The notes beneath the pieces are model-generated. The model searched no databases, was not told where the DNA came from, and saw only the letters and a list, made by a program, of their open reading frames with translations. A DNA stretch of 64,000 bases, taken from positions 124,001 through 188,000 of the forward strand of contig JADLZK010001159.1 in NCBI GenBank assembly GCA_015847255.1, read 5' to 3'. The translations under genes were made by a program, and so were the position numbers. This document shows positions 1 through 11,408 of the stretch, piece after piece. The stretch comes from Hyparrhenia diplandra. Taxonomy: Eukaryota; Streptophyta; Magnoliopsida; Poales; Poaceae. Numbering within the stretch: the stretch's first letter is position 1; each line of letters begins with the position of its first letter.

Positions 1-511
1 GGCGCTACCACGCCCCTCGGGTGAGGCCACGCGGGAGCGACCCGGCAGCGGCGAGCGGCGTTCTATTGCCGGGATCCGAATCAGGCCCGGCGGCGGAATT
101 TGGGGTTATGTGGGCGAAAGCGGGCGGCGGCGGCACTGTGGGCGCCGTTCTACCCTGTTGGGGGCATCATGTCTCTAGTTTCCACGGGTGAAAGCCCGGT
201 CCGCCTTTGACGGCGGCGGCGGCGCATCGTGGCGTCGTAACCTTCTGAAGGCGTCGCTGTGGTTTTTCGTCTTGGCTCGGTGTGTGTGAGAGGCCATGGT
301 CGGAAGTCGGAGCTGCGCTTGCGCTTTGCTTGTGCTGGGCAACGATGACCTTCGGGCCTCGAGTGCTCGGTCTTGTTTTCATTTGGGTCGTTGTTCTCTC
401 TCGTTGTATCACGTGGTTTTTGGACCCGGTTTTCCTTATAAACTGGGTCAATTACTTCTTACACTTAATGATATCCAGGCGGAATTACCGGACTGTTTCA
501 AAAAAAAAAAA
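1..511 (+). mobile_element. 3' part of a non-LTR retroelement, cut by the window start
   Basis: GC-rich sequence ends in a run of 12 A at 500-511, after which composition drops to ordinary AT-rich DNA. At 185-251 it carries three small hairpins (CGGG/CCCG around a GAAA-type loop, CCGCC/GGCGG, CCTTC/GAAGG) in the same order as in the elements at 44329-45656 and 50173-52224, which both have clear target-site duplications. I infer a plant LINE or LINE-dependent element in plus orientation. The 5' end and left target-site copy lie outside the window. Confidence 0.6.
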
Positions 512-529
512 GCTAACCAGCATGATTCT

Positions 530-1965
530 CCGGATACGAGTTCAACAACAACCCCCAAAGTGTAGAATGTTGCTCCTCAAGTTCCATCTTCCGTAGATTT
601 AATTCATTATTCTGCAATCAAGGAACCCTTTGAACCGCAAGGCAACTCAGGATGCTCTCTTACCTTCACCCAAAAAAAAAAAAAAAACTCAGGATGCTCT
701 CGAATGCATGCATGTAGTGAGTGGGCCAGCGCAGTGGCCGGCGTTGTTTCATTTAGAACATTCCGATTTGCCTTTTGTTTTTCTTTGTTGTTTGGAAAGA
801 AACAACCTTTCGAAGAATCGTGTTCGTAAATTGTTTGGCAAAACGCACGCTTCTTCACCTTGTTTATGTCGAGAGAAGTTGTAGCACTACCACCCATAAT
901 TAATCATCTGGACAACAGTATACTGCTTATTACTTCTTCTCCAACAAGACATTTGAGTTAATATGTCTCAACTTGTCTAATTCTGAAATTACTTGAGAGA
1001 TTGTCGTGTTTGTTTTAAAGCATCTAGTACGACCAATTGATCAAATTATTCACCATAAAGTTGCCAGTTTAATATACAATAACAATAAACCAAATGCATG
1101 AAGAATGTCAAACAACCCAAAAGAATGGTCAAGATCAAGCTCAATTGGCTGCTTGCATGCCTTTACTAGGAAACCCAAATCCACGGACATTTCCCAATAC
1201 AGAATCAAGCAGCGCATACATGCACAGTTTTTTCTTTTTCCTTTTTTCTCGAAAACGTGCCTTAACATTAGCATGCGCTTCATTAAGTGAAAGATTAGAA
1301 ATTTTACACGCTTCAAGCAGCGAAATGATGACAAACTCACCGAGCAGCGAGCACCATGCACAGTTCCCCTCGCTCGCTAGCTCTTTGTTGCGTTTGGCGA
1401 AAGCAACCAAAACGACTCATACTATATTTATAATATCTTTGACCGTTTCAAAAGACAATTCTAATCTTCGTGACAAATTGAGGAACCGTCACTTTAATTG
1501 CCGATCGAGTCCGGGGTCGTTGCGATGCGGTGAATCGACAGGGCACTACACATGTAGACACGCCACACCAGTGAAGCCATCACGCCACACACTCTTGTCG
1601 GCCGTGTTCTGCTGGCGTCTGCTTTGGCTATACGAATGATGACAGGCGAGGTCAACACATACATTAGCAGGGGGTACTCGGTCCATTGAGTACGGCTAGC
1701 TTTCAGCTTCAGCTTGATCGTGAGGCGCAATTTAAATTTGACGTGATAAATGTTTTTATGCTCATCATGCATGTCTCAGGAGCAACGGCGGCGATGCCGC
1801 GGCATTGGTGGCCTCGGTTGGTGACATGATATGTGTCCTATCATGGTGTGTGCACATGCCCCCGGCAGCGGTCACGTCGTGCTTGTAGCTCTCGACGAAA
1901 GGGAGGCCGAAAGAGTGGCAACTGGCAATGGCAACATCGTAGCCTGAAGCTACGCCTGACGTAAT
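530..1965. repeat. Left copy of an old 1.2-1.4 kb segmental duplication
   Basis: Several blocks reappear in order at 3750-4895: the stretch around 540-650, the block at 1053-1220 (containing aaatgcatgaagaatgtcaa), and the block at 1874-1950 (containing cttgtagctctcg). Copies differ by many substitutions and indels, so the duplication is old. No coding gene is recognised in it. Confidence 0.75.
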
Positions 1966-2090
1966 AATCCATCAAGAGGTCAACATGCACATTAGCAGGG
2001 AGTACTCCATCGAGTACGGATTGCAACCTTTCAACTTTTTCTTGATCGTGAAGCGCAATTCTGACGTACCTGATAAATGGTTTTTACTAT
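1648..2090. repeat. Two diverged direct copies of a ~110 bp unit
   Basis: The unit at 1648-1760 (aggtcaacacatacattagc onwards, with the gagtacgg and cttgatcgtga blocks) recurs at 1976-2090 with about 80 percent identity by eye. The spacing is about 328 bp. Confidence 0.7.
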
Positions 2091-2226
2091 GACCACCATA
2101 TCTTAGGAAATGTTGAGGGTGATTAGGCCCTCCACAACGTGTAGCTTGTGTGATGCTTATTTTGGAGAGAGAAAAACTAAGAGCCACTCCTCCCGTTGCA
2201 ACAATCGATTCTAACTTGTACCGGCG

Positions 2227-3180
2227 GTGCTAGAAAAACTAGGAGTGAGGCAAGAACTTGTGCCGCTCTCAGCTCATGCCACACTACTATTGAAACTATT
2301 TTATATGGTGAGTGGTCCCTTTGCTCGCCACGGTCTTAAGGTCACGGCTAATCTTGAATTAACCGTGGGGGTTGTTTTTGTACCCACCACGATTATTCGA
2401 TTAACCGTGGTGGGCATGTTAGGAATGCCTGCCAAAGTTAATGGTTTGGAAAAAAAATCCACGGGCCCATTGGCGAACCCGTTCCCAAGCCCACCAGCGA
2501 GCCCATTCCAAAACCTAGATCCAAATTTGCCACTCAGGGAGCCGTGCGCCGCTGGATCCCCAGCTCTGCCCGGCCGTGTACCGCCGGATCCACCTCTCAA
2601 GGCTGCGCCGCCGACCGGAGAACCATCGATTTGGCCATACCGTCGTTGCGGATCTGACCCCACTATGGCCAGATCTAGAACCATTTGTTGTCGCCAGATC
2701 TGCAAAGAGAGAGGGATAAGTGAGGTAGAGAGAGATAAGAGTGAGGGAGAGAGAGGGAGACGGTTGGCGTACCTCATGACCGCACTCCGCCACCCCCACG
2801 TGCCACTAGGGAACGGGCCCACACTCACCGCTCTGCGCCACATCGGGAGACACCACCCTGGCGTGTGGAAGAGGGACATAGGAAGGTGTCGGAGCATCTT
2901 GGCAGCGTCCGCACCGCCGGGGCGTCCTCCTTCCATCGCTCGCGACCAGCCGGGCGGCCATGACCGAGCCGTTAGGAGGGAGAGTGAAGAGTGGACAGGG
3001 ATTGGGAGGAGATGAGAGGGAGAGGGAGGTCGTGCCATCGCGGCCTCGGTGCGAGAGGAGAGGGGCGCGAGACACGGAAGAGTTGGGGGATCCGAGAGTG
3101 AGAGGGTAGAGACAGAGAGGGTTTGACTGCTGAGGGAGGAAGAGAATTTGGGGGCTTAGGGTTTCATCTTAGTTATATAT
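2227..3180. other. GC-rich stretch without a recognised gene
   Basis: Long open frames run on both strands here, but they read as low-complexity Pro/Arg/Ser/Gly sequence with no domain I recognise. 2700-3130 is purine-rich on the plus strand (gagagaga type). I infer cargo or internal sequence of a DNA transposon, but cannot define its ends. 3181-3750 is AT-richer and holds nothing I can name. Confidence 0.4.
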
Positions 3181-3749
3181 ACTAGCGCATGGGTGGTGAG
3201 CTGAACCGGGCCTATTGGGCCTCTCTCTTTTCCGCGGTGGACCTATTAAGCTGTCCGCCACATTTAGTCAATTTTTCATGGGTGTAAAAGTGTCTGCCTC
3301 GATAAATAAAAATGCCGCGCTACGGTGATGCTAGCAACTCTCCACATTGCAACACTTGAGGAGTATTCCTAGTTTTGGCTACAAGCCCCGTTGTTTTTGC
3401 AGGCTCTCCCTTGGAAGGCCTGACCTCGGTTAGTTGGTGACATGCATGATGTGTGACTGTGTGTCATGTCATATACGTAAATATGCGTCGCGCGCATGCA
3501 CTAAAACCTTAGACCCGTAGTGGTAGTGAGATTTTACCAGTAGCGCGTGCATTGCCCGGCCAAGCTGGTCACAAGTGGAAACAAATCCGATCCGATCCGG
3601 CCACGCCATTCCGTTCACACACACGCGGCATGAGAAGCCCATCGTAAAAGCTACTACTGGCTTTGTTAAAGTTAACCCGAAATGGTTATTAATTTACTTG
3701 TTGAGCGAATGAGCGCAAGCATCATCACATCCGGATATGCTCGATGCGC

Positions 3750-4895
3750 CGAGTTCAACCCACAAAGCGTAGTAACGAATGTTTGCTCGTCAAGTTCGAT
3801 CCGTCTTCCGATCGAGCCAGTGGATTAGATTAATTAATTGTTTGCTCGCTAGATCCTTATTCTCTGCAATATCACACATCAAGAAACTCTTTGCGGGTCG
3901 AAAGGGCAACTCACGATATGCTCCGAGTGCAGTGAACATTCCTATTTGCAGAGTGCATCTTTTTCAAATTTTTTTATTTGTAGGGCGCTTCAGCTTGTTT
4001 AAGTCTCTCGAGAGAAGTTTGTAGGGCGCCCATAATCATAATGCCAACAATATAGGTTCGTCTTCTCCTACACAAGACATGCTTCTGATCGACTACATAT
4101 CTCTCTCTCAACTTGCCCCCTCGATGGGAAACTGGAAATAAAAGTAACCATATATACTTCAATTTGTGCGCATACTAACCAATGATATATTACTACCCTT
4201 GGCAGATTGTGGTGTTTGCTTAAAAAATACTCCCTCCATTCCAAATTATAAGTCGTTTGACTTTTTAAACTTTAAATTTGACCACTCGTCGTATTAAAAA
4301 AATTATACAAATATCATCAAATTTAAGCTATTTTTGAAGATTTTATATTAACAAAACAACCCACGAAAAAGAAATAAAAATTTGTACAATTTTTTGAATA
4401 AGACGAAAGTGGTCAAACTTAGGGACAAAAAGTCAAACGACTTATAAATTGGGATGGAGGGAGTATCAAGTGCAACCATTTGATCCAACTATTCACCATA
4501 AATTAAGTTGTCAGTTAGTAGTATACACGTACTACTAACAATAAACCAAATGCATGAAGAATGTCAAACAACCCAAAGGAATGGCCAAGATCAAGCTCAA
4601 TCGGCTGCGTGTCTTTATTATTACTAGGGAAGTCCAAATCCACGCACATATTCCGCCAACGAATACACACCAAGCATGAAGCATGTATGTGGACACACTA
4701 CTGCAATATGTTCCTGCATGCGCAGGGCGGCCGGTTCTCCCTCACTGCCTCTTTGTTGCGAAGGAGGTAGGGCCATGATCCATTACCACCCCTACTTGTA
4801 GCTCTCGGCGAAAAGGAGGCTGAAAGAGTGAGTGGCAACTGACAATGGCAACATCGATCGTAGCCTGATGCTGCGCCTAGCTGTGTGAGATCTAG
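3750..4895. repeat. Right copy of the old segmental duplication
   Basis: This matches 530-1965 in order, including the conserved block around 4545-4650 and the block at 4794-4870. A Stowaway MITE (4230-4463) is present only in this copy, so it inserted after the duplication. Confidence 0.75.
4230..4463. mobile_element. Stowaway MITE
   Basis: Terminal inverted repeats begin CTCCCTCCATTCC and end with its complement GGATGGAGGGAG. The element is flanked by the TA dinucleotide on both sides (4228-4229 and 4464-4465), the Tc1/mariner hallmark. Subterminal sequence (ttataagtcgtttgactttt and its complement) extends the inverted repeat. It is non-autonomous and has no ORF. Confidence 0.95.
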
Positions 4896-4939
4896 CGAGC
4901 ACTCAGGATGATGCATGGGATTTGTTCATTGTATTACTA

Positions 4940-5320
4940 TGTTCTTTTAAGAACAAGAGGGGTAGAAGAGTCCCTACTGAAAATTTATTTAAACCAAATA
5001 AACCGCAAAAGGTACAGAGTTCAGGGAAAAGGAGAAGAGCAGCGAGACAGAAGAGAATTAAGAAACAAAGAAAGATAGAAAGAAAATAGAAAAGATTACA
5101 CAGAGATCTCTAGCCATAATTCACTAGATGAGAAGTACTTTCTTTAGGCCCTCCACAAAAGATGGCCAAAGACCATTTTGAAGATTTCTAAACTCTGTAG
5201 GCTGCAAGCAATTACTTAAGATGAAATCATTCCTTATTGACCAAATGCTCCAACACATGATTATGATGATCTCCATGAAAATTTTCTTATTGATCTGCTG
5301 TCTGAATTTTCAAACCTCTC
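4940..5320 (-). mobile_element. LINE ORF2 C-terminal fragment and 3' UTR
   Basis: On the minus strand the reading frame ending near 5090 encodes a stretch starting MEIIIIMCWSIWSIRNDF, typical of the region just after the reverse transcriptase domain in plant L1-like LINEs. It is followed by a T/C-rich 3' UTR running to about 4940. Upstream codons contain stops, so it is a dead fragment. The retroelement at 5328-6104 has inserted into or beside its truncated 5' side. Confidence 0.7.
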
Positions 5321-5327
5321 AAAATAG

Positions 5328-6104
5328 ATTTTTTCGAGAAGGAAAATGTATTAATCTTGGTGCATTACACCGACCCTTTTACAAACAGAAATCCCAAGAA
5401 AAGGAAAATTACAAAGAAGTCCAAAACTTCGCTCATCTTCCTCGAAGCCTTTGGAGATTCGTTCGTCACCGCCCGCCAAAGCCGCTTCGGTCGCCGTCGG
5501 GCACGAGCCAAACTCCACAAGGTGGAGGCCGCGAGAGGAGGGCTTACTCGAGGCGAATCAACCGAGTACATCGCCTCCCAAAGATCGGCCAACTCCGTAC
5601 CCACGACGCATCCTTCGATTCCATCTGCAACCCGAGCAAAGCTCGGATTTTCACCATAGATCATCTTCCTCAAGATTAACGGGGTCAACAACATCATCAC
5701 ACGAAGAAGACGACGATGTGCCGGCCCTCGACTGGATGCGGGTCTCCGGCCTCTCGTTGATGTCGGAGAAGATCGCCATTGAGAACGGAAGAAGTCCGGG
5801 AGAATTTGTGCGCTGCGTCGCCGTCGCTTCCGCATCGCCCGGCGCCGCCAGAAAGAACCCGCCGGAGGAGCCACGCTCCTCCGGCAAAACCCTAACTCCA
5901 CCGTCGAACATCGGGGCGGCGAGCAAACCCCAGACCTAGGACACGACCAAGACCCTCACTTAAGACAAAGGCCGTTGAAGGGACGGACCCCCGCTCCTCG
6001 TCACCACCACGGCCGAGGCCGGAGGCGGGGAGCGGGGCCGGCCCCGGCGGCGGCGGCGGCGTTTCGCTCGGCCTTTCTTTTTTTCGCGAGACCTAAGGAG
6101 ACGC
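5328..6104 (-). mobile_element. Short non-LTR retroelement, minus orientation
   Basis: A T run at 5329-5334 (poly-A on the minus strand) starts a GC-rich block of about 780 bp. It is flanked by imperfect direct repeats ACCTCTCAAAATAG (5314-5327) and ACCTCTGAAAAGAG (6105-6118), which look like an aged target-site duplication. The minus frame 5901-5365 (178 codons, starting MELGFCRRSVAPP) is open but matches no function I know, and such frames are common in rice non-LTR copies. I do not call it a gene. Confidence 0.5.
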
Positions 6105-6146
6105 ACCTCTGAAAAGAGCTTGGGGAGCTGATAACAGTCAATCCAA

Positions 6147-7268
6147 CTAGCGGGGAACCCGTGCAGGGTTTGGATCTAACAACACACGACATATATGCAA
6201 CAGATTTAAGTAGCAAAGGTGGTATATATATTTATATTAGGCGACTGTCATTGAAACATAATCTATATATATAGTAGTACGATTTCGTTGCATTAGGTTG
6301 ATAAGTTGAGTGATACTTGAACAAAATTATATATAAAAAAAGTGTACCAAAATGAGTTGCGTAGGGGCACACATAGGTAGAGTTATTGGAACCATGTATA
6401 ATCAAACTGCAGTGGATAACAGGATATTGTGCCAAACGGAAGAAATGTATCCAATGGGATTATAGTATGTTAAGCTAATGGCTGGAAGGCACCATGCCGA
6501 TACACTACGGGACAATATGATAGGGCAATGACTTAGGCAGCGTACGAATGCAAAACCAAGAAACAGGGCCTTGGGGCATTTTATCGAGCATTTTTAATGG
6601 CAAAGGCAACCCAGAGTAAAGGAAACGTTGAGAGGGGAGCTTCACGGTGACTTAGGCAGGGTACGAATGCAAAACCAGAAAACAGGGCCCTTGGGGCATT
6701 TTATCGAGCATTTTTAAGGGCAGAGGCAACCAAGAGTAAAGGAAACTTGAGCTTCACAGTGATAGAAGATGAAGGGAATCGGAGGCATTTGAAAATACGG
6801 CGTCATCTCATCTGAAGAAGCGACTTACGTGGGCATGGACACGAGGTCGGAGCGCTGGTAGCCCGATACCCATCACGATGCCCAGGAGGTGGCTAGTCGA
6901 GAGGCGTCGCCTGCGCTGGCGGATGGACGGACTGTCGGCCGTGGAGCGGTGGGCGCGGCGTACGCACAGCGAAGGGTTGCGGCAAGCGCGCAGGCTGCAA
7001 CGGCGGAGCGGAAGCATGACGCCGTGAGTGGCAGACAGGCTCTCTCTCTCTCTCTCCGGGGTGACTGGGCTGGATGGGTCGAGAGCTGTGTAGCTGGGTT
7101 CAACTGAAGTGGGCTGGACGCGAGGAGCATCCTTCGATTGGGCCGGACCCGAGCGTAGGTTGGTTTTGGTCTGGTAGTTGGACTGGCGAGTGGGCCAGCG
7201 AGTGGACCGGTAGTTAGGCCAGATTAGAATTGGGTGGATGTCTGAATTTTTTTCTCTTTATTAATAGA
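6147..7268 (-). mobile_element. Helitron 1 of a tandem array
   Basis: On the minus strand the 5' end is TCTATTAATAAAGAGAAA (TC at 7268-7267). The 3' end is a small hairpin (AACCC/GGGTT around TGCAC) followed by CTAG at 6150-6147, with flanking A at 6146 on the plus strand as expected for insertion between A and T. There is no Rep/helicase, so it is non-autonomous. It contains a 119-bp tandem repeat at 6529-6766. Confidence 0.8.
6529..6766. repeat. Two tandem copies of a 119-bp unit
   Basis: The unit starting tgacttaggcag is repeated from 6648, with a few substitutions and a short deletion in the second copy. It lies inside Helitron 1. Confidence 0.9.
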
Positions 7269-7653
7269 CTAGGAAATATGCCTCGTGCGTTGCTACGGAT
7301 GCACGGGTGAATTTTTTTCTCTGTCATTTTTCCTAACGGGAAAGAGGAATTTTACTATTTATTGATTTTTATTATGTATGTTGTGTTTTCGAGCGTTTAA
7401 TATGACATCATTCAATAATAAATACACGAATTTGGAAAGTTCACTATGTCGACCTATAATAATTTAGGGTTTAGGGTCACATCGGGTGTCACATAATATG
7501 TCAAAATGAGTGTTCAAATACATAAGTAATATACGATACAGATTTATTAAGCATAATAACTAATCCATTATTAACACATGTTTACTATAGCACCACATAT
7601 GTCTCGCAAATTAGTCTTAATTTGTGCATATAGTTCCTCAATTAGTATATATA

Positions 7654-7799
7654 CTCCCTCCGTTTCAAATTGTAAGTCGCTTTGACTTTTTGGTTTATCC
7701 ATTTTTTGCTATGTATCTAGACATATTATTATATCTAGATACATAGTAAAATGGATGAACCAAAAATTCAAAGTGACTTACAATTTGGAAGGGAGTGAG
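7654..7799. mobile_element. Stowaway MITE inside Helitron 2
   Basis: It starts CTCCCTCCGTTTCAAATTG, ends with the imperfect complement caatttggaagggagtgag, and has TA on both sides (7652-7653, 7800-7801). Long subterminal complementarity (gtaagtcgctttgactttt) lets it fold into a near-complete hairpin. Confidence 0.9.
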
Positions 7800-7980
7800 T
7801 ATTTAATAGTCTAAATATATGTCTAAACATTCTATGGGACAGAGGAACGAGATTCACTCGTTGGCACTGCCATGTCCACGGAGGAGGTAGTTAAATTTAT
7901 ATAGTAAAATACAGGATATGGAGAGGATAAGGTATAAACTTTACTACTCATATCTGATGTTGCTCTAGATTCCATCCAAG

Positions 7981-8029
7981 CCAAAAATGGCATTCCATCC
8001 AAGCCAAAAATGGCACCAACGGTTCAGCG
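7981..8029. repeat. Two tandem copies of a 24-bp unit
   Basis: The unit attccatccaagccaaaaatggc occurs twice in direct succession in Helitron 2. Confidence 0.85.
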
Positions 8030-8768
8030 CATCCAAGTCCCAGTTGCCAATTGCCAGTAGTCTCGTTCCCACACCGGCCCCATCTACATAAATATAGACA
8101 AGACATAATTGATTAGCCACACATATCTGAATTCCAAATGTTAAATGTGCTTACAATTATTCGGAGTCCAAACTCAAACAATGGTTACTTTTGCAATGGC
8201 ACGTCGTCAGGGCACTATCTCTTTGAGCCCACAACTATAAATAAAAGAAATAACGGTAATTTCTTAATCATTGGATGTTTATTAATCATCACCTGAATCA
8301 ACGGCTTGACGCTAGGTGTTACACGTTCTATATGGGCTTCATGATGGAGTACACATATTATTTATAGAAATAGAATAGATAGATACAGCCCAATTGAGAC
8401 TTAAAAGGCCCAACCGCAGTCCAGGTCTCCAGGAAATAACGCTCCGCGTTGCCTTCGTCTTCTTCCGTCCGCTGTCCGCCTGTTCGCGGCTTCAGGCTCA
8501 ACGCTCCTGCTCTTCAGTCGCCGCCGGCCATGGAGAGGAGAGCCAGGGAGGGGCGGGTTCTTTCCGGCAGGGAGGTCTGGCCCGCCAGGGGACGCTAGAT
8601 TGGTACATCCGCCCCTGTTTCCAGCCCCTCTTACAGAGCTTCAGCTTCTCCAAACAAAGCTCCGTGGCTGAAATTTTTTTGGAGGGGCTGAGGTGGGGCT
8701 CCATGGACATGGCAGCGGTAGCGGGGGCTCGATCCCCTCGCCTTTGTTTTGTTTTTGGACACGCAACG

Positions 8769-9670
8769 CAATTTAATTTATGGTGATTCCTATTCTCGAT
8801 TTCTATCTATTCTATTTGGTTTCGGACTCAATCGGTCGAGGATTCGTGGGAGAACAGGACATGGCTTATTAGGAGCCTGCCCACGTAACAGAGGGGGATG
8901 CTTGGCGGCGCACGCGCGCCGCTACGCTTACCGGCGCACACCACGCACCCCTTCTTCCTCCTCGAGTCCGCCCCGCCCCCGCGCCCGCCGCCGGCGCCCC
9001 AGGGCTCGTCGGAGCTCCGGCGAGCCCTGGGGGCGCCCGGCGGCGCCCGGCCCCTCCCCCCCCCCTTCTTCTCCAACGCCGCCACCGAGCCCGCCGCCCC
9101 ATGGATTCCGGCGAGCTCCCCCGCCGCCACCCATGCCCACCGGATGGGCCTGCTTGGCCGGCTCGGCGGCGCCCGCTTCGCCGCGCCGGCCGAGCCGCCA
9201 CCACCGCCGCGTTCACGATCGCCGCCCGGCCGGCCGGAATCTATACCCGGAAGAGATGAGGCGCGGGGGCTTTCGCCGCGACCTCGCCGGAACTCCCGGC
9301 GGCGGCCGGCGCGGAACCTAAAGCTACGCAGCGGCGGCACCCTTAAAATTACGGCGAGCGGCGCGCCGCCTCGCCCACCCACTCGGCGTCGCGGCGCTAT
9401 CGCCGCCGGCCGCTCCGCCCCCACCCGGCCCCTCCCGGCGCACGCGCCAGCGCCGCTGCTACCGCGGCCACGCGTCCGCGGCTATGCGTGAGCGGCGCTG
9501 GCGTCTCGTATAAGGATTGTGGTAGCAGAGGTCCGCGGAGAAAAAGAGGTCAATTTAATTTATGGTGATTCCTATTCTCGATTTCTATCTATTCTATTTG
9601 GTTTCGGACTCAATCGGTCAAGGATTCGTGGGAGAACAGGACATGGCTTATTAGGAGCCCGCCCACGTAA
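8769..9670. repeat. 120-bp direct repeats flanking a 660-bp GC-rich block
   Basis: Bases 8769-8888 and 9551-9670 are nearly identical (caatttaatttatggtgatt to ttaggagc.cgcccacgtaa; two differences seen). The block between them is very GC-rich. A 22-bp motif (aggtccgcgga.aaaaagag) also flanks the second repeat on both sides. There is no tRNA primer-binding site next to the left repeat and no TG...CA ends, so it is not a clear TRIM or LTR element. A duplication within the Helitron is the simpler reading. Confidence 0.85.
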
Positions 9671-9997
9671 AGAGAGAGAGGTCCGCGGACAGAAAAAGAG
9701 GTGAAAGGCGATTAAAAAAAAGGGCGATTGGCAGAAATTTTCTCTCTTTATTAGTAGGTACTAGCAAAATTGCCCGCGCGCGTTGCAACGGGAAATAAGT
9801 ATTAAACATTTATGAAAAAAAAAATATCAGCGTTAGCACGCACCGCCGAGATGGCCTCGGTGGCGGTGCCGACGAGCTCTCGACCCTTCGGGCGCGCGTC
9901 ACCCAACACCTTGCTCGGCTCGTCCGCAGGGCGCCCGGCCGACGATTCCATCGCCCGCAGGCCGCTCATCGCCTTAGCGTGAAGCGCCCGGCATCAC

Positions 9998-10368
9998 GAG
10001 GTGGTCTTGAAGCCGGTGACCGCCATCGAGTGCTTCAAGGCTGAGGCGCACGGCATGGATTTTCAAGACAAAGACAAACGTGTGCCTAACGTTCTTCTTC
10101 TACCTGCTTCGTCCGCCGTCGATCAGCGCTTAATAAATGCCTGATAAATCAGTAGCAACCTTGTTACCCAATATGCAGTAATAATCCACACACATACACA
10201 TGTACGCTGGCAGAGGAAGCACGGTAGGAGATCAACAACTGGGTGTATTTCGTAACAAGACCAAAGGGCTCATCGCCCGAAGGGGTTCCTCCGTGGGCGA
10301 CGCCGAGATCGGGGCGATGCTCGTCAGTGCCATATACTTCAATGGCAAGTGGGACAGGCCTTTCACCC
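9998..10368 (+). pseudogene. Captured serpin gene fragment
   Basis: Serpins are suicide inhibitors of serine or cysteine proteases. Here 9998-10066 reads EVVLKPVTAIECFKAEAHG then MDFQ, resembling the helix segment before the conserved VDF motif. 10226-10245 reads EINNWV. 10270-10368 encodes GSSVGDAEIGAM then SAIYFNGKWDRPFT, matching the serpin NAIYFKGxWxxPF signature. The pieces lie in different frames, and there is no start, reactive-centre loop or C-terminal region, so no inhibitor can be made. It sits wholly inside Helitron 3 and on the opposite strand to it, as expected for a fragment picked up by the element. Family assignment is from motif memory. Confidence 0.65.
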
Positions 10369-11250
10369 AAGCATTGCGGGCGGCGCAGTCGGCCGACTCT
10401 CGCGTGCATGCCTTGTGGCTGGGTGTGGTACATTGCTACCGCCGTCACCGAGGAGGCGGTTGCACCACTACGTCGTGGGACGAGGAGGCCCAACACACGT
10501 GTGAGTGCTACCTGTTGCTCGATGCTCTTCAAAAATTCTTTTTTGTGCGACTTCATGCTTTTCTAAATTTCTAATACTTTGGTTGTGTGCATAAAAAAAA
10601 CTTCAGTTTCTTCGGATGATCTGTTTGGATGGAGACAGATACCTAAGCCGGCCAAATTTACCAATAACAAAAAGCAAAACCCAAAACATCTAATTTGAAG
10701 AAGAATTGAAACTAATCAAGCCACAAGTCGTAAGAGTGACCATACAAACAATAGACCATGTATCTCTTGGGTCCTTTTTTTCTTCTGTTGATAGGCTTCA
10801 CGACGTTTCTTTAATTTTTCTTGTTTTTCTTCATTGGTCTCTATCACCTTTCTTTTCTTCTTTCTGGCAGTCAACACTGGACTCCCTTTGCAAAAAGAAT
10901 TACCTGCATGAGAGTTAAGCGCAATGCTTTCTTTTTATTAAAATAGCAAAAATATAGTTGAAGCTTTTTTTTTAAAAAGTAATATACCAACCTGGATTCA
11001 TATTTTGTTGTTCTTGTTGATCCGCAGCCTTATGATGGATCGGCGAGACGTTACCCTGGGCGACCGAGGGACAGCAACCGTGTTGGAAGTCCGGGAGCCA
11101 ATCGTTCCTCGATCGTCGACGGGTATTAATAGGCCAGCATGCATGTCAATGTAGCGCACGACAACTATTAGCCTGATATAGCCATGGCCCACGGCCTAGC
11201 TCTCCGACTCCAACAGGAAAACTGAACTGGACTCGTTAACGCACAAGATA

Positions 11251-11336
11251 CGCCGACGCTTGAATCCTGTATGCGTAGGAATCGTATAGGCAACGCCGAC
11301 GCTTGAATCGTGTATGCGTAGGAATCCTATAGGCAT
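11251..11336. repeat. Two tandem copies of a 43-bp unit
   Basis: The unit beginning cgccgacgcttgaatc repeats at 11294 with swapped cct/cgt bases. It is adjacent to the 5' terminus of Helitron 3. Confidence 0.9.
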
Positions 11337-11408
11337 CGTGAAGGCTGGACCAAGCCTGGGTGGACCAAAGATAGGGAGACGGCGGAAATTTTTCTCTTTA
11401 TTAGTAGG

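Larger units (their letters stand above)
7269..9760 (-). mobile_element. Helitron 2 of a tandem array
   Basis: The 3' terminus on the minus strand is CTAG at 7272-7269, preceded by a stem CGTGC/GCACG. It begins immediately after the last base of Helitron 1. The 5'-end signature (reverse complement of ctctctttattagtaggta) lies at 9742-9760, where Helitron 3 has inserted into the extreme terminus; the displaced last bases appear to follow Helitron 3 at 11415-11420. It carries a Stowaway MITE (7654-7799) and a GC-rich block between 120-bp direct repeats. I recognise no captured gene. Confidence 0.7.

Noticed and set aside
2282..3530. CACTA transposon bounded by cactactattgaa and a TAGTG end
   Set aside because: No matching inverted repeat or 3-bp target duplication could be confirmed.
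8749..9491. ORFs of 190-198 residues
   Set aside because: Pro/Arg/Ala-rich frames on both strands over a CpG-rich block inside Helitron 2, including a stretch of the 120-bp repeat; no domain or splice evidence.
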